A stretch of DNA of 64,000 nt from the NCBI RefSeq assembly GCF_018812025.1, contig NC_063063.1, positions 3,502,672 through 3,566,671 on the forward strand, given 5' to 3'. Made by a program: the position numbers and the translations under genes. Within the stretch, counting starts at the first letter, position 1. Every line of letters begins with the position of its first letter. Shown here piece by piece: positions 12,001-24,568 of the stretch. Under the pieces are notes generated by a model. It was not told the origin of the DNA. It did not search any database and saw only the letters and a list, made by a program, of their open reading frames with translations. The DNA is from Megalobrama amblycephala. Lineage: Eukaryota; Chordata; Actinopteri; Cypriniformes; Xenocyprididae.

Positions 12001-14376
12001 AAATAATCGCAGCTCTGAGAAATAAAGTTGCAGCTCTGAGAAATAATCGCAACTCTGAGAAATAAAGTCGCAGCTCTGAGAAATAATCGCAACTCTGAGA
12101 AATAAAGTCGCAGCTCTGAGAAATAAAGTCGCAGCTCTGAGAAATAGTCGCAACTCTGAGAAATAAAGTCGCAGCTCTGAGAAATAGTCGCAACTCTGAG
12201 AAATAAAGTCGCAATTCTGAGAAATAGTCGCAGCTCTGAGAAATAATCGCAACTCTGAGAAATAAAGTTGCAGCTCTGAGAAATAATCGCAGCTCTGAGA
12301 AATAATCGCAGCTCTGAGAAATAAAGTTGCAGCTCTGAGAAATAATCGCAACTCTGAGAAATAAAGTCGCAGCTCTGAGAAATAATCGCAACTCTGAGAA
12401 ATAAAGTCGCAGCTCTGAGAAATAAAGTCGCAGCTCTGAGAAATAGTCGCAACTCTGAGAAATAAAGTCGCAGCTCTGAGAAATAGTCGCAACTCTGAGA
12501 AATAAAGTCGCAATTCTGAGAAATAGTCGCAGCTCTGAGAAATAATCGCAACTCTGAGAAATAAAGTTGCAGCTCTGAGAAATAGTCGCAGCTCTGAGAA
12601 ATAATCGCAGCTCTGAGAAATAAAGTTGCAGCTCTGAGAAATAATCGCAACTCTGAGAAATAAAGTCGCAGCTCTGAGAAATAATCGCAACTCTGAGAAA
12701 TAAAGTCGCAGCTCTGAGAAATAAAGTCGCAGCTCTGAGAAATAGTCGCAACTCTGAGAAATAAAGTCGCAGCTCTGAGAAATAGTCGCAACTCTGAGAA
12801 ATAAAGTCGCAATTCTGAGAAATAGTCGCAGCTCTGAGAAATAATCGCAACTCTGAGAAATAAAGTTGCAGCTCTGAGAAATAATCGCAGCTCTGAGAAA
12901 TAATCGCAGCTCTGAGAAATAAAGTTGCAGCTCTGAGAAATAATCGCAACTCTGAGAAATAAAGTCGCAGCTCTGAGAAATAATCGCAACTCTGAGAAAT
13001 AAAGTCGCAGCTCTGAGAAATAAAGTCGCAGCTCTGAGAAATAGTCGCAACTCTGAGAAATAAAGTCGCAGCTCTGAGAAATAGTCGCAACTCTGAGAAA
13101 TAAAGTCGCAATTCTGAGAAATAGTCGCAGCTCTGAGAAATAATCGCAACTCTGAGAAATAAAGTTGCAGCTCTGAGAAATAGTCGCAGCTCTGAGAAAT
13201 AATCGCAGCTCTGAGAAATAAAGTTGCAGCTCTGAGAAATAATCGCAACTCTGAGAAATAAAGTCGCAGCTCTGAGAAATAATCGCAACTCTGAGAAATA
13301 AAGTCGCAGCTCTGAGAAATAAAGTCGCAGCTCTGAGAAATAATCGCAACTCTGAGAAATAAAGTCACAGCTCTGAGAAATAATCGCAACTCTGAGAAAT
13401 AAAGTCGCAGCTCTGAGAAATAATCGCAACTCTGAGAAATAAAGTCACAGCTCTGAGAAATAAAGTCGCAGCTCTGAGAAATAAAGTCGCAACTCTGAGA
13501 AATAAAGTCGCAACTCTGAGAAATAAAGTCGCAACTCTGAGAAATAAAGTCGCAACTCTGAGAAATAGTCGCAGCTCTGAGAAATAATCGCAACTCTGAG
13601 AAATAAAGTCGCAGCTCTGAGAAATAAAGTCGCAACTCTGAGAAATAGTCGCAGCTCTGAGAAATAGTCGCAGCTCTGAGAAATAGTCACAGCTCTGAGA
13701 AATAATCGCAACTCTGAGAAATAAAGTCGCAGCTCTGAAAAATAATCGCAACTCTGAGAAATAAAATCGCAGCTCTGAGAAATAAAATCGCAGCTCTGAG
13801 AAATAATCACAGCTCTGAGAAATAATCGCAACTCTGAGAAATAAAGTCGCAGCTCTGAGAAATAATCGCAACTCTGAGAAATAAAGTCGCAGCTCTGAGA
13901 AATAAAGTCGCAACTCTGAGAAATAGTCGCAGCTCTGAGAAATAATCGCAACTCTGAGAAATAAAGTCGCAGCTCTGAAAAATAATCGCAACTCTGAGAA
14001 ATAAAGTCGCAGCTCTGAGAAATAATCGCAACTCTGAGAAATAAAGTCGCAGCTCTGAGAAATAAAGTCGCAACTCTGAGAAATAGTCGCAGCTCTGAGA
14101 AATAATCGCAACTCTGAGAAATAGTCGCAGCTCTGAAAAATAATCGCAACTCTGAGAAATAAAGTCGCAGCTCTGAGAAATAATCGCAACTCTGAGAAAT
14201 AAAGTCGCAGCTCTGAGAAATAAAGTCGCAACTCTGAGAAATAGTCGCAGCTCTGAGAAATAATCGCAACTCTGAGAAATAAAGTCGCAGCTCTGAAAAA
14301 TAATCGCAACTCTGAGAAATAAAATCGCAGCTCTGAGAAATAAAATCGCAGCTCTGAGAAATAATCGCAACTCTGA
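9091..14376. repeat. Large minisatellite, 19/21-bp units
   Basis: About 260 head-to-tail units of TCGCAGCTCTGAGAAATAA (19 bp) or the same with AG added (21 bp). A TAG-linked 19-bp form and an AAAAAG-linked form also occur, clustered near 9660-9745. Common variants are CGCAACTC, TTGCAG and TCACAG. On the minus strand none of the three frames of the 21-bp unit contains a stop, so frames over 600 codons appear. They are a by-product of the repeat, not genes. The units degrade at both edges. Confidence 0.97.
11470..13340. repeat. Higher-order repeat: 299 bp, paired as 598 bp
   Basis: Inside the minisatellite, a rare CGCAATTCT variant recurs at 11612, 11911, 12210, 12509, 12808 and 13107, each 299 bp apart. 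The copies look identical by eye except for one base that alternates A,G,A,G,A,G at 11688, 11987, 12286, 12585, 12884 and 13183. The true repeating unit is therefore a 598-bp dimer present about three times. The near identity implies recent amplification. Confidence 0.93.
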
Positions 14377-15120
14377 ATTAAAAAAAATAAATGTTATTAC
14401 TTGTTGGAAACAACCTTCAATATATAAGAAATTCAGATAAAAAAAAAATAAAAATTCTGAGAAATTTGTAAGTTTGTAGTATCTTGGCAAATTTGGGCTG
14501 TTTCAGACATAGATGAGTCTCATCTGAAAACTTCTGCTGTATTTCTCAGAAGACAGTAGTGTCCAAAAGTCTCCTTTTGTGCTCCATTTATTCTCATTGC
14601 TGTGTAGGAGAAGCAGCTCGCAGATGCCAGCTTGCCGTCTCACTTTAGGGTCTGTGTAGAGTAAACACACGTGTGATTAAACCTTCAGCTGCAGCAATAG
14701 ATGTAAGACATGATCGGGCTTCCTTCTGCAAGACTCCAGGGTGTTTTTTGTTTCAAGTTGGATTTGCATTGTGGCGAGCCAACTGGCTGACCGAGTCCAT
14801 AAAGCACAGTAGAGCATTACTTTTTACTCCTGAAACGCAGACTATTCAGCGTGTTTGACCGGCAGGCTTGTTGCTCCCTGTAGCTTTAGACAAATTTTAC
14901 TGTTATCTACTGCTGTTGGAAGTGAAATTGCAGCGTTTGCACAGAGCTAATAGGCTAAGATCGCTGATATTAATATTAAACTTTATTTCTGTGCAGTGTT
15001 TTTTTCCTCTCTCTATGGGATCTTCTAGTCGTCTTCAGACTGCTTGCCTGAGGTAGATACTGGAAATATGCTTGCTACAAATAGTATTATGAAATAAAAT
15101 TGTATTACACCATGCAAATT
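14377..15120. other. Unassigned DNA right of the minisatellite
   Basis: The first 100 bp contains one more degenerate unit trace (TTCTGAGAAATTTG near 14,455). The rest shows no gene or repeat that I recognise. Confidence 0.45.
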
Positions 15121-15796
15121 ATTACATCTTTCAACAGAAAAAATGCATCCATCCATCATAAAAAATATCCACACGACTCCAGGGGGTTAATAAAGGCCTT
15201 CTGAAGCAAAGCTCTGGGTTTTTATAAGAAAATATTTGAAATATTTTATCATATTTGAAACATTATAAACTAAAATACCTAGCTTCCAGCAGATGACTGT
15301 ACACATACTGTGCAAATCAACTTCCGTGACTTAGGATGTAGGAGTATCATACGCTTAGACGCCTCCTATGGTAAACAAATAGGGCTGTGCAACAAACTCA
15401 AGCTCCTCTTCTCTTATATCAAAATCCTCCAAATTTCTCTTTAAAAACTCTCATTTTAGACTTCTAATTTCGTGACCGGTGTTTTGCTTTGCTCTATCCT
15501 CTGCACTTCCGTGTTCGTCATTATGTCATGTGTCGGGTCAGAGGTCACTCGTTTTGCGTACGGCCGTCTACCGGAAGCTAGCTATTATAGCTAATAAAGT
15601 TTTAAATATGGATATTTTTCTTACAAAAACCCATTGCTTTACTTCAGAAGACCTTTATTAACCCGCTTGAGCTGTATGGATTATTTTTATGATAGATTCA
15701 AGCATTTTGTTGGGCTTCAAAATCTCGACCCCCATTCACTACCATTTTGAAGGTGAGTAAATCATGGGATACTTAATTTTTGGGTGAACTATCCCT
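15121..15796. mobile_element. Fold-back TTAA element, left end missing
   Basis: Inner arms pair with each other: GTTAATAAAGGCCTTCTGAAG near 15,186 and CTTCAGAAGACCTTTATTAAC near 15,642. The right end reads GGGTGAACTATCCCT followed by TTAA (15,797-15,800). The outer left arm is absent. Confidence 0.7.
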
Positions 15797-15851
15797 TTAA
15801 GTGAATGAAAAGATATGATCAGCTATTTTTGTTCACACAGGCTTTGTTTAA

Positions 15852-17011
15852 AGGGGTGGTTCAGTGTTTTTTTTTCTAGGCTTGATTGTGTTTTTGGGGC
15901 ACAGTTTAACATGTCTTAATGCTTTTTTTTTTTTTTTTTTTTTAAAGCTGTATTTTTCATATATTTTACATTTATTTTACACTTCTGTTTCCACTGTCAT
16001 ATGAACAGCTTGTTTGACTTCCTGCTTCTATGAAGCCACTCCCGCTGAAATACGTAATGTGCTTAGATTGGTTGGCAGGTTGGTAGCTGTCGTGATTCGC
16101 TGAAGTGTCAGGAAACGCCACGCCCCTTACCATCCATTGCTTCAGTAGAAATTTAAATAATGGCATCTATATTGCTGAATCAAATTGAGTCCGAATCAGA
16201 CCCAGATGAAGAGGGTCAAGCTGCAATCGCAGCTTTTAAAGGACGTTTATGAATGGTATTTGTGTCAAAGTGTTTAGATATGCTGTCACTTGTAAATGTC
16301 ACTGCTGTTTGTTAGCTTTCAATATACGGTGTTATCCTGATTAAATCTTTACTGTAGCCGAATACATGACTGAGTAGTCGCATTTTTGTAAAGGTAGCGT
16401 TTAATTTATAGCATGAACAACTGTTTGTCTATGAACATAGAAGTTTGTTGGCGTTTGTTGAATTATGCACTATAATACAGCTAACTGGCTAACAAAAACC
16501 AGTTGCTCTTTGTATATGTCCTTGATGCAACCAAAAATAGCAACAGAACTATACGTTTAAAAGACAAAACTGCTTCATCTTTCAGTAATAGCCTTTGTGC
16601 AAATCCAGCATTGAACTCGTGTAGATTCTGGAAGCTGTCTTCAGTGCCGCATCCAGTGTAGAAAATATCACAGATTATAATGGGTTCTATATCTTTTGAC
16701 GCGTTGCGTCGCGCCTGGTGTACACAACTCTTCCGCTTCCATTATGCTGCGCGACATGGCCTCGCCCACTTTGTTACGTGTTCCCTGGGGCGTGTTTTGC
16801 AGGGTTTATGATGTCACCAACCCGGGAAGAAGCTTGTTGTAGTCCAAACCGGTCGTTTTTGTAGGCATTAAACTGCCATAACTTAAAAAGACAATATCTC
16901 CATTTGCATTGAACTTTCAGCGCTGTAATTTTACAGCTGTTGTTTATGCTCAAGCAGCAACATTACACACTAACTAAAGTTAAAAATGTGAAATCGCAAT
17001 GAACCACCCTT
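15852..17011. mobile_element. TTAA-type DNA transposon, non-autonomous
   Basis: Left end AGGGGTGGTTCAGTG after TTAA (15,848-15,851). Right end AATGAACCACCCTT before TTAA (17,012-17,015). A short frame from about 16,159 starts MASILLNQIESESDPDEEGQ, an acidic start comparable to the one in the 27,266 element. It may be a relic of a first exon. No transposase core was seen. Confidence 0.87.
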
Positions 17012-17015
17012 TTAA

Positions 17016-18374
17016 AGGTACAATATGTAATAATTTTGGCCGCTAGAGGTCACTAGAAGCCTATTCAAAACAAAGGCGTAGCTTGATGACGTCAAGTTTT
17101 AGAGCAGAATCTTGGGACGTGTGGTCTTTACCTCGACTGACGGTGGAAAAGAATAGGGATTGGAGTCGGGAAGAAATCATGTTCATGGATGCGATTATTA
17201 ACGTTACTGTAGTATGAAGCAGAGCAGGAGCGAGTGTTGTGGAGCTGAACGAGGAGCTGGAGCGATTGATCAACACACGCCTCACGAGCAGCGGGACTTT
17301 TATTATGACACAGTCGCAGTCACAGTCGCTTTTCCGGTCATGAGTATGAGTTAACGCAGCTCTGTTTATCATATTAGATACATTTGAGCGTGTTGAAAAT
17401 GTTATAACGTTACTTGGTGGCTGCTGTGAGACACACTGCAGTAAGATAGATCGATTTTACAATATCATATTAAATACTGGATGGCTTGTGTTGATAAATG
17501 GCATGCAATTAATTTTAAAACGTATTGTATGATGGAGAAAATTATGTATTACTGTTAATAAAAATAAAGCTGCATCTGATTATGCTATGTTAGCTACTTG
17601 ACAAAATAGTGTTTTTCTCTGAGGCGTGGTAAAGCATGGTAAATCGAAAAAAAGACTAAATGTGTTGAGTTATATAACAACAATGGTCCCACTTTATATT
17701 AAGTGGCCTCAACTACTATGTACTTACATCAAAAAATAAGTACAATGTACTTATTGGGTTCATATTGAATTGCAAAACAAATTTGCAGCCATTGAGGTGG
17801 GGTACAGGTAAGGTTAGGGAAAGCTTTGGTGGTATGGGTAGGTTTAAGGGTAGGGGTAAGGGTTAAGGGATAGGTCAAGAGTGTAATTATAAATGTAATT
17901 ACAGAAATTAATTACAGATGTAATTACATGCAGGTGTTTTTAAAATATAACTACAATGTAAAAACATGTATGTACACAATAAGTGCATTGTATCAAATGA
18001 GTAATTTAAATGTAAGTACATAGTAGTTAAGGCCACTTAATATAAAGTGGGTCCACAACAATTCGTTTTCTGTCTATAAATATATCCAAACTGATGTTCC
18101 CTTGTCTAATAAAACACATAATATATTAAAGCGTCTTTGGTGTTTCCATGGTTTCTACAAAATAAAACCGGAAACCGAGGGTAACGCGGGTATGACGCAA
18201 TTGACAGGCGACTCCTCACACGTCCCGGAGCCTTGGTTAAAATTACAAATTTCTCATGATTTAAAAATAGTTGGAAACATTTGGGATATTGTAAGTACTC
18301 AAATGAAGAAAATATATAACACTGACCTAGTGGTTTTTGGATATTTTACTGCAAAAATATTACATATTGCACCT
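17016..18374. mobile_element. TTAA-type DNA transposon abutting its neighbour
   Basis: Left end AGGTACAATATGTAATA; right end TATTACATATTGCACCT. It shares the TTAA at 17,012-17,015 with the element to its left, and its right TTAA is 18,375-18,378. A hAT MITE is nested at 17,685-18,054; without it and its extra TSD copy the element is about 980 bp. No transposase was seen. Confidence 0.9.
17685..18054. mobile_element. hAT-like MITE, 370 bp
   Basis: The inverted ends (GGTCCCACTTTATATTAAG at left; GGACCCACTTTATATTAAG read inward from the right) are flanked by a perfect 8-bp duplication ACAACAAT at 17,677-17,684 and 18,055-18,062. An 8-bp TSD is the hallmark of hAT transposons. The interior has no frame. 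Confidence 0.9.
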
Positions 18375-18378
18375 TTAA

Positions 18379-20303
18379 CTGTTTCTGAGATGTTAGAAAT
18401 TTCCGCAGAATCATTTTTTTTTTTTCCTGTTCACTGAAACGAGGAGTCCAAAAGAACCATTTTCAATTTTGCCGTCACTATTCCACATACTAAAGATGCA
18501 ACATGTATAAGTCACAATACTTCAGTATATATAGAAACTCCAAAAACATCATCACATTGGAAAACGCACAAAGACTCCCCGTTCTGTTCCCCCGACGGTC
18601 GCTTTAGGAAGCAACACCTCTTAATGGGAATGGATGGCACCATTATGTAATTCTAGACAAAAAGAACAGATCAACTTAGAGGAGGGGAAAAACTGTGAGG
18701 GTAAAAAAACAAACAATGAAAAGAACATTCAAAGTTTTCTTTCCACTTCAGCTCAGTGTTCATAAAAAACACACTTTTTGCTTCGTTCAGCCTTCCCTCA
18801 AGGGACTGAAATAGAGAGTTTGGCCTTGGAGAGAGAAAGCGAGAGAGAGAGACTTGTGTTTTTGTGTCTAATTGTGGTGGTGATTGAGAGGGAGAACAGA
18901 ACGGAGAATGAAAGCGTGAAAGAGAAAGGGCCCTCAGTGACACACTAGTACCCATGACAACTAGTCCTCCGGGGACTGACCCCCCTTTCAAAGCTCCACC
19001 TCCAGCTAAACACCCACTAATTGGGCCACTTCGCTTTGTGTGTTTCTCACTGATCCTTGTGCCAGAAATATCAACATCCTTGTTAATTCTCTGTCATCTA
19101 ATCATTTTCTCTGGAATTCATTTGCAAGTCGTTAATTGTGCTGCTATAGATCGTCTGCATCGTAAAGAATCCAGAATGTGTGATGGAACAATGGAAACGC
19201 GGCTCATATAAACTCTCCAAAGTAAATTATACAAGAGCGTTCTGTCTCCTTCAAGTCTTTAGGGAGGACTTTCGAAGAGGATCTTAAACAAACTTAAACC
19301 TTTTGTGGTGATCACAGCATTTTGACCGGTTTAGTCGGCACGCCATGAAATTAATTCAGTCTGGAGAGCTTGAAAGTTTTGAACTGTGGTCCAAAGCAAG
19401 TCCTGTTCGCTTTTGCTTTTTTGCATGTCTTATTAAAATATGCATACTAAAGAGTTTAATCTTTATACAGAATGGGCTAATCTACCTTCCTAGTCATGTG
19501 TAGTTTTTCAAGGAGATGGTATAATATGAGTAAACAAATGTAGCCGTCTAAAACAGGTTGAAAGATGTAAATTAATTTTACTATAATGAATGTTTGTGAA
19601 TGAATGTTGTTAAGCTAAGTCACAGACTTTTTAAGGCTAGTTTATTCTATTTATATACATTAGAAGTGTAGAATACATATTTGTGCATGAATGTCTGTAT
19701 TATGATGCAAAACTTTAATCTAGGAAACGTTACAGAATGAAACTGTGACAAACACCATTAACTCAAGTGAATGAAAGGCAATAATCAGCTGTTTGCATTC
19801 CCACACGGGCTAGAGCTGCATGATTAATCGTTACAAGATCGTGATCTTGATTCAAACACCCATGCGAACTTATTTCTACATGACAACGATTCGGCTTTGA
19901 CAAGTACGATCACAGTGAACATTCAGATCTGGATTGGCACTGCTCTGCCACTGACCTAGAGAAAGCAGTTGTCATGTATAGGTATGAAACCGCTTCACAA
20001 ACATGTTATTGTTATTTCTGTCTTACAATATCAAGTACTGGGAGAAAAGTTTATTGTTCGGATATAATAGAAATCACCTTTTGAAAGTAAATTGATGCTT
20101 CAAATAAAGATTGTATCAATTACATCATTACACCACATAGACAAATGACTGCTAAACAAATGTATTTGTCATTGAATCATTCATTCAAGAGATTCATTCA
20201 AACATGCTGATTCATCCAGTAATTAAACAAGTCTTTGAGTGAGTCATTGAATCATTCATTCAAACCAATTAAAAAATAATAATAATTCAAATGTATTATC
20301 GGG

Positions 20304-20305
<2 letters not shown>
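18379..20305. other. Unassigned, with a CNE-like stretch and a hAT trace
   Basis: No gene was recognised. About 18,900-19,200 has non-repetitive composition with several TAATT/TTAAT motifs and could be a conserved noncoding element. About 19,811-19,975 starts TAGAGCTGCATGATTAATCG, resembling a hAT end. Confidence 0.4.

Positions 20306-20383
<78 letters not shown>
20306..20383. repeat. (TA)n microsatellite
   Basis: About 39 uninterrupted TA units, followed by a few CA. Confidence 0.98.
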
Positions 20384-20389
<6 letters not shown>

Positions 20390-22786
20390 GTATACTTTAA
20401 GCTTTTGACTAATAAAACCATGAGATATGTTAAGGGAAGCTGTTTAATCTTAATATTTAGTGCTCTAGGACACATCAAATGTTACGCTGAAATCTGCAAC
20501 CTGAAAATGTCAAACATTTAATTCAACAACAGCTGATTTTGTAGTCGTTTGACATTTGAATATAGTTGTTTATAAGACTGATCATCGACCGAGTTCACAC
20601 TTGAGTCAAGTTCGTCCATCTTCACCAATGTCTATTAAAACACACTGCTTTAGATCACATCCTGTTGTAGTGACTGATGAAACGAAGACAAATGTGTCCA
20701 AATGAAGTTTACACTAAAATGGATGTCAGATCACAACTTAAGCTTGTAAATGGAGTCAAATGGAAAAAGGGGGAAAATTTAAGCCATTTTGTACTTTGAA
20801 AATGTACTTCAAACTTTAGAGGTCTGAATGAAATTCAAATAAATAAATGTTAAATGTGTGCTTTCTGAAGACAGTTGTGTAACTTTTTGCATGCCTTTGT
20901 GTTTCAGAGTTTGACTGCATGCAACCAGCAATTTGCAAGCATTACATCAGGGAATTTGCAGGCAGTGTAATTGCCTTACAAAAAGAACTTCTGCACATTT
21001 CCCAGTAAATGTTTACTGCCAGAACACTAACACTACCTGCTATTCTGCATGCCTGCCTCCTACTGCGAGGAGAAAGCTCTGGTGCTGCTATCATAATACA
21101 TTTAATGTGATGGCAGACTTAGTCTGTTTTATAAGGCTAATATATACTATATAATTATGAATATGAACCAAGTTTATAGGATAATGGTCCTGCAGAACCT
21201 CATGTGATTTTAGCTTGTTTACCGAAGATGACAAATAAGATGATGCATGGAAATTAAGGGTCTGGAATCATTTTTATCTTAATTATGTATTATTGGCATT
21301 GGCAACTATTTTTGAACGGGTTACTGTGGGCCACACATCTTGTAATAGTGCAGGTTTATGTTTTATAGGCTGCAATAAATAAAAATATTTCTAGGATTTT
21401 ACCTAGGAATAGGATTTCTATCCCCCACCCCCCACATACACACAGAATTTTACTGTGAAACCAATGGATACTGCGTTATTTTGGGTTCATTTTATAAAAT
21501 AAATAAAAATACTGTATTATGCTGCATTGTGGAGGAACATGGAGGAAAAAATAGCTAAGTGATTGTTTCTTATCATGAAATGCATTTTAAATTATATTTT
21601 ATATTAATGTACAATTTAATAATCTTTTATTTATCAGAATTTTACTGTCAAACCAATAGAGACTAGGTTATTTTCAAACATAATTTAATAAATGAAATGC
21701 ATTGTGTGATAATGGTGCAAATTATTTTTTGTGCAGTCACCATCGATGATAGAGATTTTAGACCTTATTAGTTTTGAAATGATTATCTTCCTGCCATGTG
21801 TTATAGTGTTACAGAACAAAATTGATTGCACCATTAGATAGAGGGGGAAAAAAAAGAATTGCTAAATGAATGATTTTCTGATCATGAGATGCAGTTTAAA
21901 ATATTGTGCTTTATATTATTAGTCATTTATAATCAATTAAGTGGAATGGGTTTGCAGTTCTGCTGTACAAAGAAAAAAAATACTTCTTATTACTTCTTAT
22001 CTTATTTTGTAACATGCAGGTAAGCTATTTTCTTTGAATGTACGAGACTTAAATAATTAAATCGAAGAATAACAAAGTGCAGTAAAAATTATTTGCGCTG
22101 CAAACCAGTGTGTTTGATTATGGTAATGAATTAAAATAATTAGATGATAACTTTTTTTTTAAATTAGAAGTTTGCAATATCAAGCAATATAGCAGACTGT
22201 TTTTTTTTTGTACAGTAAATGACACCAGAAGCCTCACACATTCAAGTTACAAATAACCACGCTTGTTCTTGCGTTAAAAATAAGGTGGTATTTCTGTTCC
22301 ACAAAATCAGACCAAAATATCTATGACTCATCCTGCACTACACAAATATTGTCCAATCAGATGCAATATAGAATGAGAATGCCCTGCCCCTAATTCCACC
22401 TGCAACTGACTAGCAGCAAATCATGGTTCATGACTGTGAAGTAACTAAATAATAATCCCACATTTTGTCTAGCGACACATTCAAGAAGTTCCACTGCTGG
22501 ACTTAGTTAGAGGATAAAAAGATCTGCAAAGGCTTTAAAAGATCCACAAGCTTTATTTGTATCAATGCAATGCAATGAAACAATGCAATGAATTTGTATC
22601 AATGCAATGCAATGAAACAATGCAAATCATCCGATTTCTGCCCTCTCTGAACCCTGTGCTGGAGTCCCATCTGGCCTTGGGTGAGGAATTTGGTTGCTCA
22701 TTCCTGTGAACCCATAAATTCTCATGTGTTGTTTTGGATTTTGTTTCTCGCAGCATTGTTTACTGGTGTGTGTTAGATGAGTGGAG

Positions 22787-22788
<2 letters not shown>
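20384..22788. other. Unassigned, with a diverged tandem duplication
   Basis: No gene was recognised. Within about 21,437-21,935 an AT-rich segment repeats in diverged form: AGAATTTTACTGTGAAACC near 21,442 against AGAATTTTACTGTCAAACC near 21,638, and a GATCATGAGATGCA-like block near 21,570 and 21,876. Short (AATGC)-rich repeats lie near 22,563-22,625. Confidence 0.45.

Positions 22789-22830
<42 letters not shown>
22789..22830. repeat. (GT)n microsatellite
   Basis: About 21 GT units. Confidence 0.98.
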
Positions 22831-22832
<2 letters not shown>

Positions 22833-23720
22833 GGATGAAGAACAAGATCACAGTAGTGCATTTGATCTGATCGGTCTTCATCAAGCAGTATTTAAGTGTG
22901 TAAATTTTATCTAAAATCTATGATGAGACCCACAGAGTGCGGAACGAAATTCAACATTCCCTGAAAGTCTCCTGCAGTTTATGGATAGTGTCTTGGAATG
23001 TTCAAATAATCTGATTTCTGAACATTGTTGTTAGTTCTGGAAAATGTCTGAGTTGCAGTTTTTGGTTCAGCATTTCAAGTGTGTCTTTAGGTTGGATTAG
23101 GGTCAAGCTTTCTCTTTTACCCACGCTGCTCACAGTTTAACCAATTAGTGTGAATAATTCAGACCAAGTATTTTACGTTGAAGCGACCTTGATGAAGAGC
23201 CTAAAATTTGATTTGTCATGCTTATAGGCATCAGGGGTTAATCCTGCCTTCCTCCCTCGTGTACTCGACAGTGGTTTGGGTTTCATTTGAACGTTCCCAC
23301 CGTCAACATCAACTGGTTTCATAATCCATAGAAACACATAGAGTATGAAATGTCAATGCAGAGTGCTTCAAGAACAGTGTAATTATAACACATGGCCAGA
23401 CTTTTGTTACATCTTTTCTTTTGCAGGACGAATGTTCTTCCCTGATATTCTGTTACTCCTTTAGCACACTGCATAGTTTATTATGACACAAAGTTACCAG
23501 TTCTGATTATAGCCAGAGTTTAAGGCCATCTAATCTGGTCTTCCTGAATTCTGGAAATATGTGGTATACTTTATGTAGAGGTTTTTTTTTTTTCCCCCTG
23601 CAGTCACCATGTACTGTAAATCGCAAATGTTTCCTTGTGTTATAGTGGGTGTTTTACCAGAGACCATAGTCTTTAATCACTAAGATCATTCCTCACAGCT
23701 GGATTGAACCGCACTTAAAC
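22831..23720. other. Unassigned DNA
   Basis: I see no gene, repeat family or structural motif here apart from a short T run near 23,582. Confidence 0.5.
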
Positions 23721-24568
23721 TTTGGGATAGTTCACCCAAAAATGAAAATTTTGCCATCACTTACTCCAAACCTGTATGAGTTTCTTTCTTCTGTTGAACA
23801 CAAAAGAAGATATTTTAAAGAATCAAGTCAAGTCATCTTCATTTTACAATACAGATTATTTCAAAGCGCAGCTTCACAGTGATAATAGGAAAACTAATGG
23901 ACAGAGATTGTTTTGGCTTTACAACAGCTCTTGGAAAAAGTTATTATCGAGTTAAAGTATGTTTTTAATTGAATCACTTCCGTTGTAAAAATCATTTATT
24001 ATTAACATAGGGGCCGCTTAAATGACGTCTTAACTGAAAACAAAAGACTTTTAATGCATTCTTGCCGTTCATTTACGTGTCTAGTCTATAGGTTTGCGTG
24101 TTTGAATGTGCAGACGCTTAGTCTTTTTTACATCACCAAATTACATGTCTGGCCCGCATAATACAGAATTATTAGTCGTTTCTGTGAAGCCATGTGAACT
24201 GGAATCATTTTGATAAAGTTTTATCTATACATAGGGAAAGGAAAGGGAAGGAGGCCTTCGCAGGGGATAGTTTAGTTGACACTTCAGGTCTGCGTTGTCG
24301 TCATGTCTAGGTTCAGGTTCTTCATCTCATCTAGATACTGCCTGGATCTGGCAGACTATGGTAACTCTTCCAAAGTTTAGGTGCTAAAAAGGAAAAGGAT
24401 CTACCACCTGTGGTTGATTTTGATATTCTAGGTATTATCAACTGGCCAGAATTCTGAGATTGCAATATGGACTATAATGTGTTAAGAGCTCGCTTAGGTA
24501 CTGGGGAGCTAAACCATTTAGTGCTTTGTAAGTAATTAGCAAGATTTTAAAATCTATGCTATGTTTAA

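Noticed and set aside
9091..14376. CRISPR-array-like appearance of regular repeats
   Set aside because: There are no unique spacers, the units are head to tail, and the DNA is from a vertebrate.
9012..14490. Several overlapping minus-strand frames of 150-730 codons
   Set aside because: They are translations of the minisatellite; all three minus frames lack stops because of the unit sequence, and no start, splice or family evidence exists.
17840..17875. Telomere-like GGGTAGG/GGGTTAAGGG string
   Set aside because: It lies inside the hAT MITE, is not a regular TTAGGG array, and is part of that family's sequence.
18102..18437. 111-codon plus-strand frame
   Set aside because: It runs through the right arm of a TTAA transposon and past its end into a T run; no domain.
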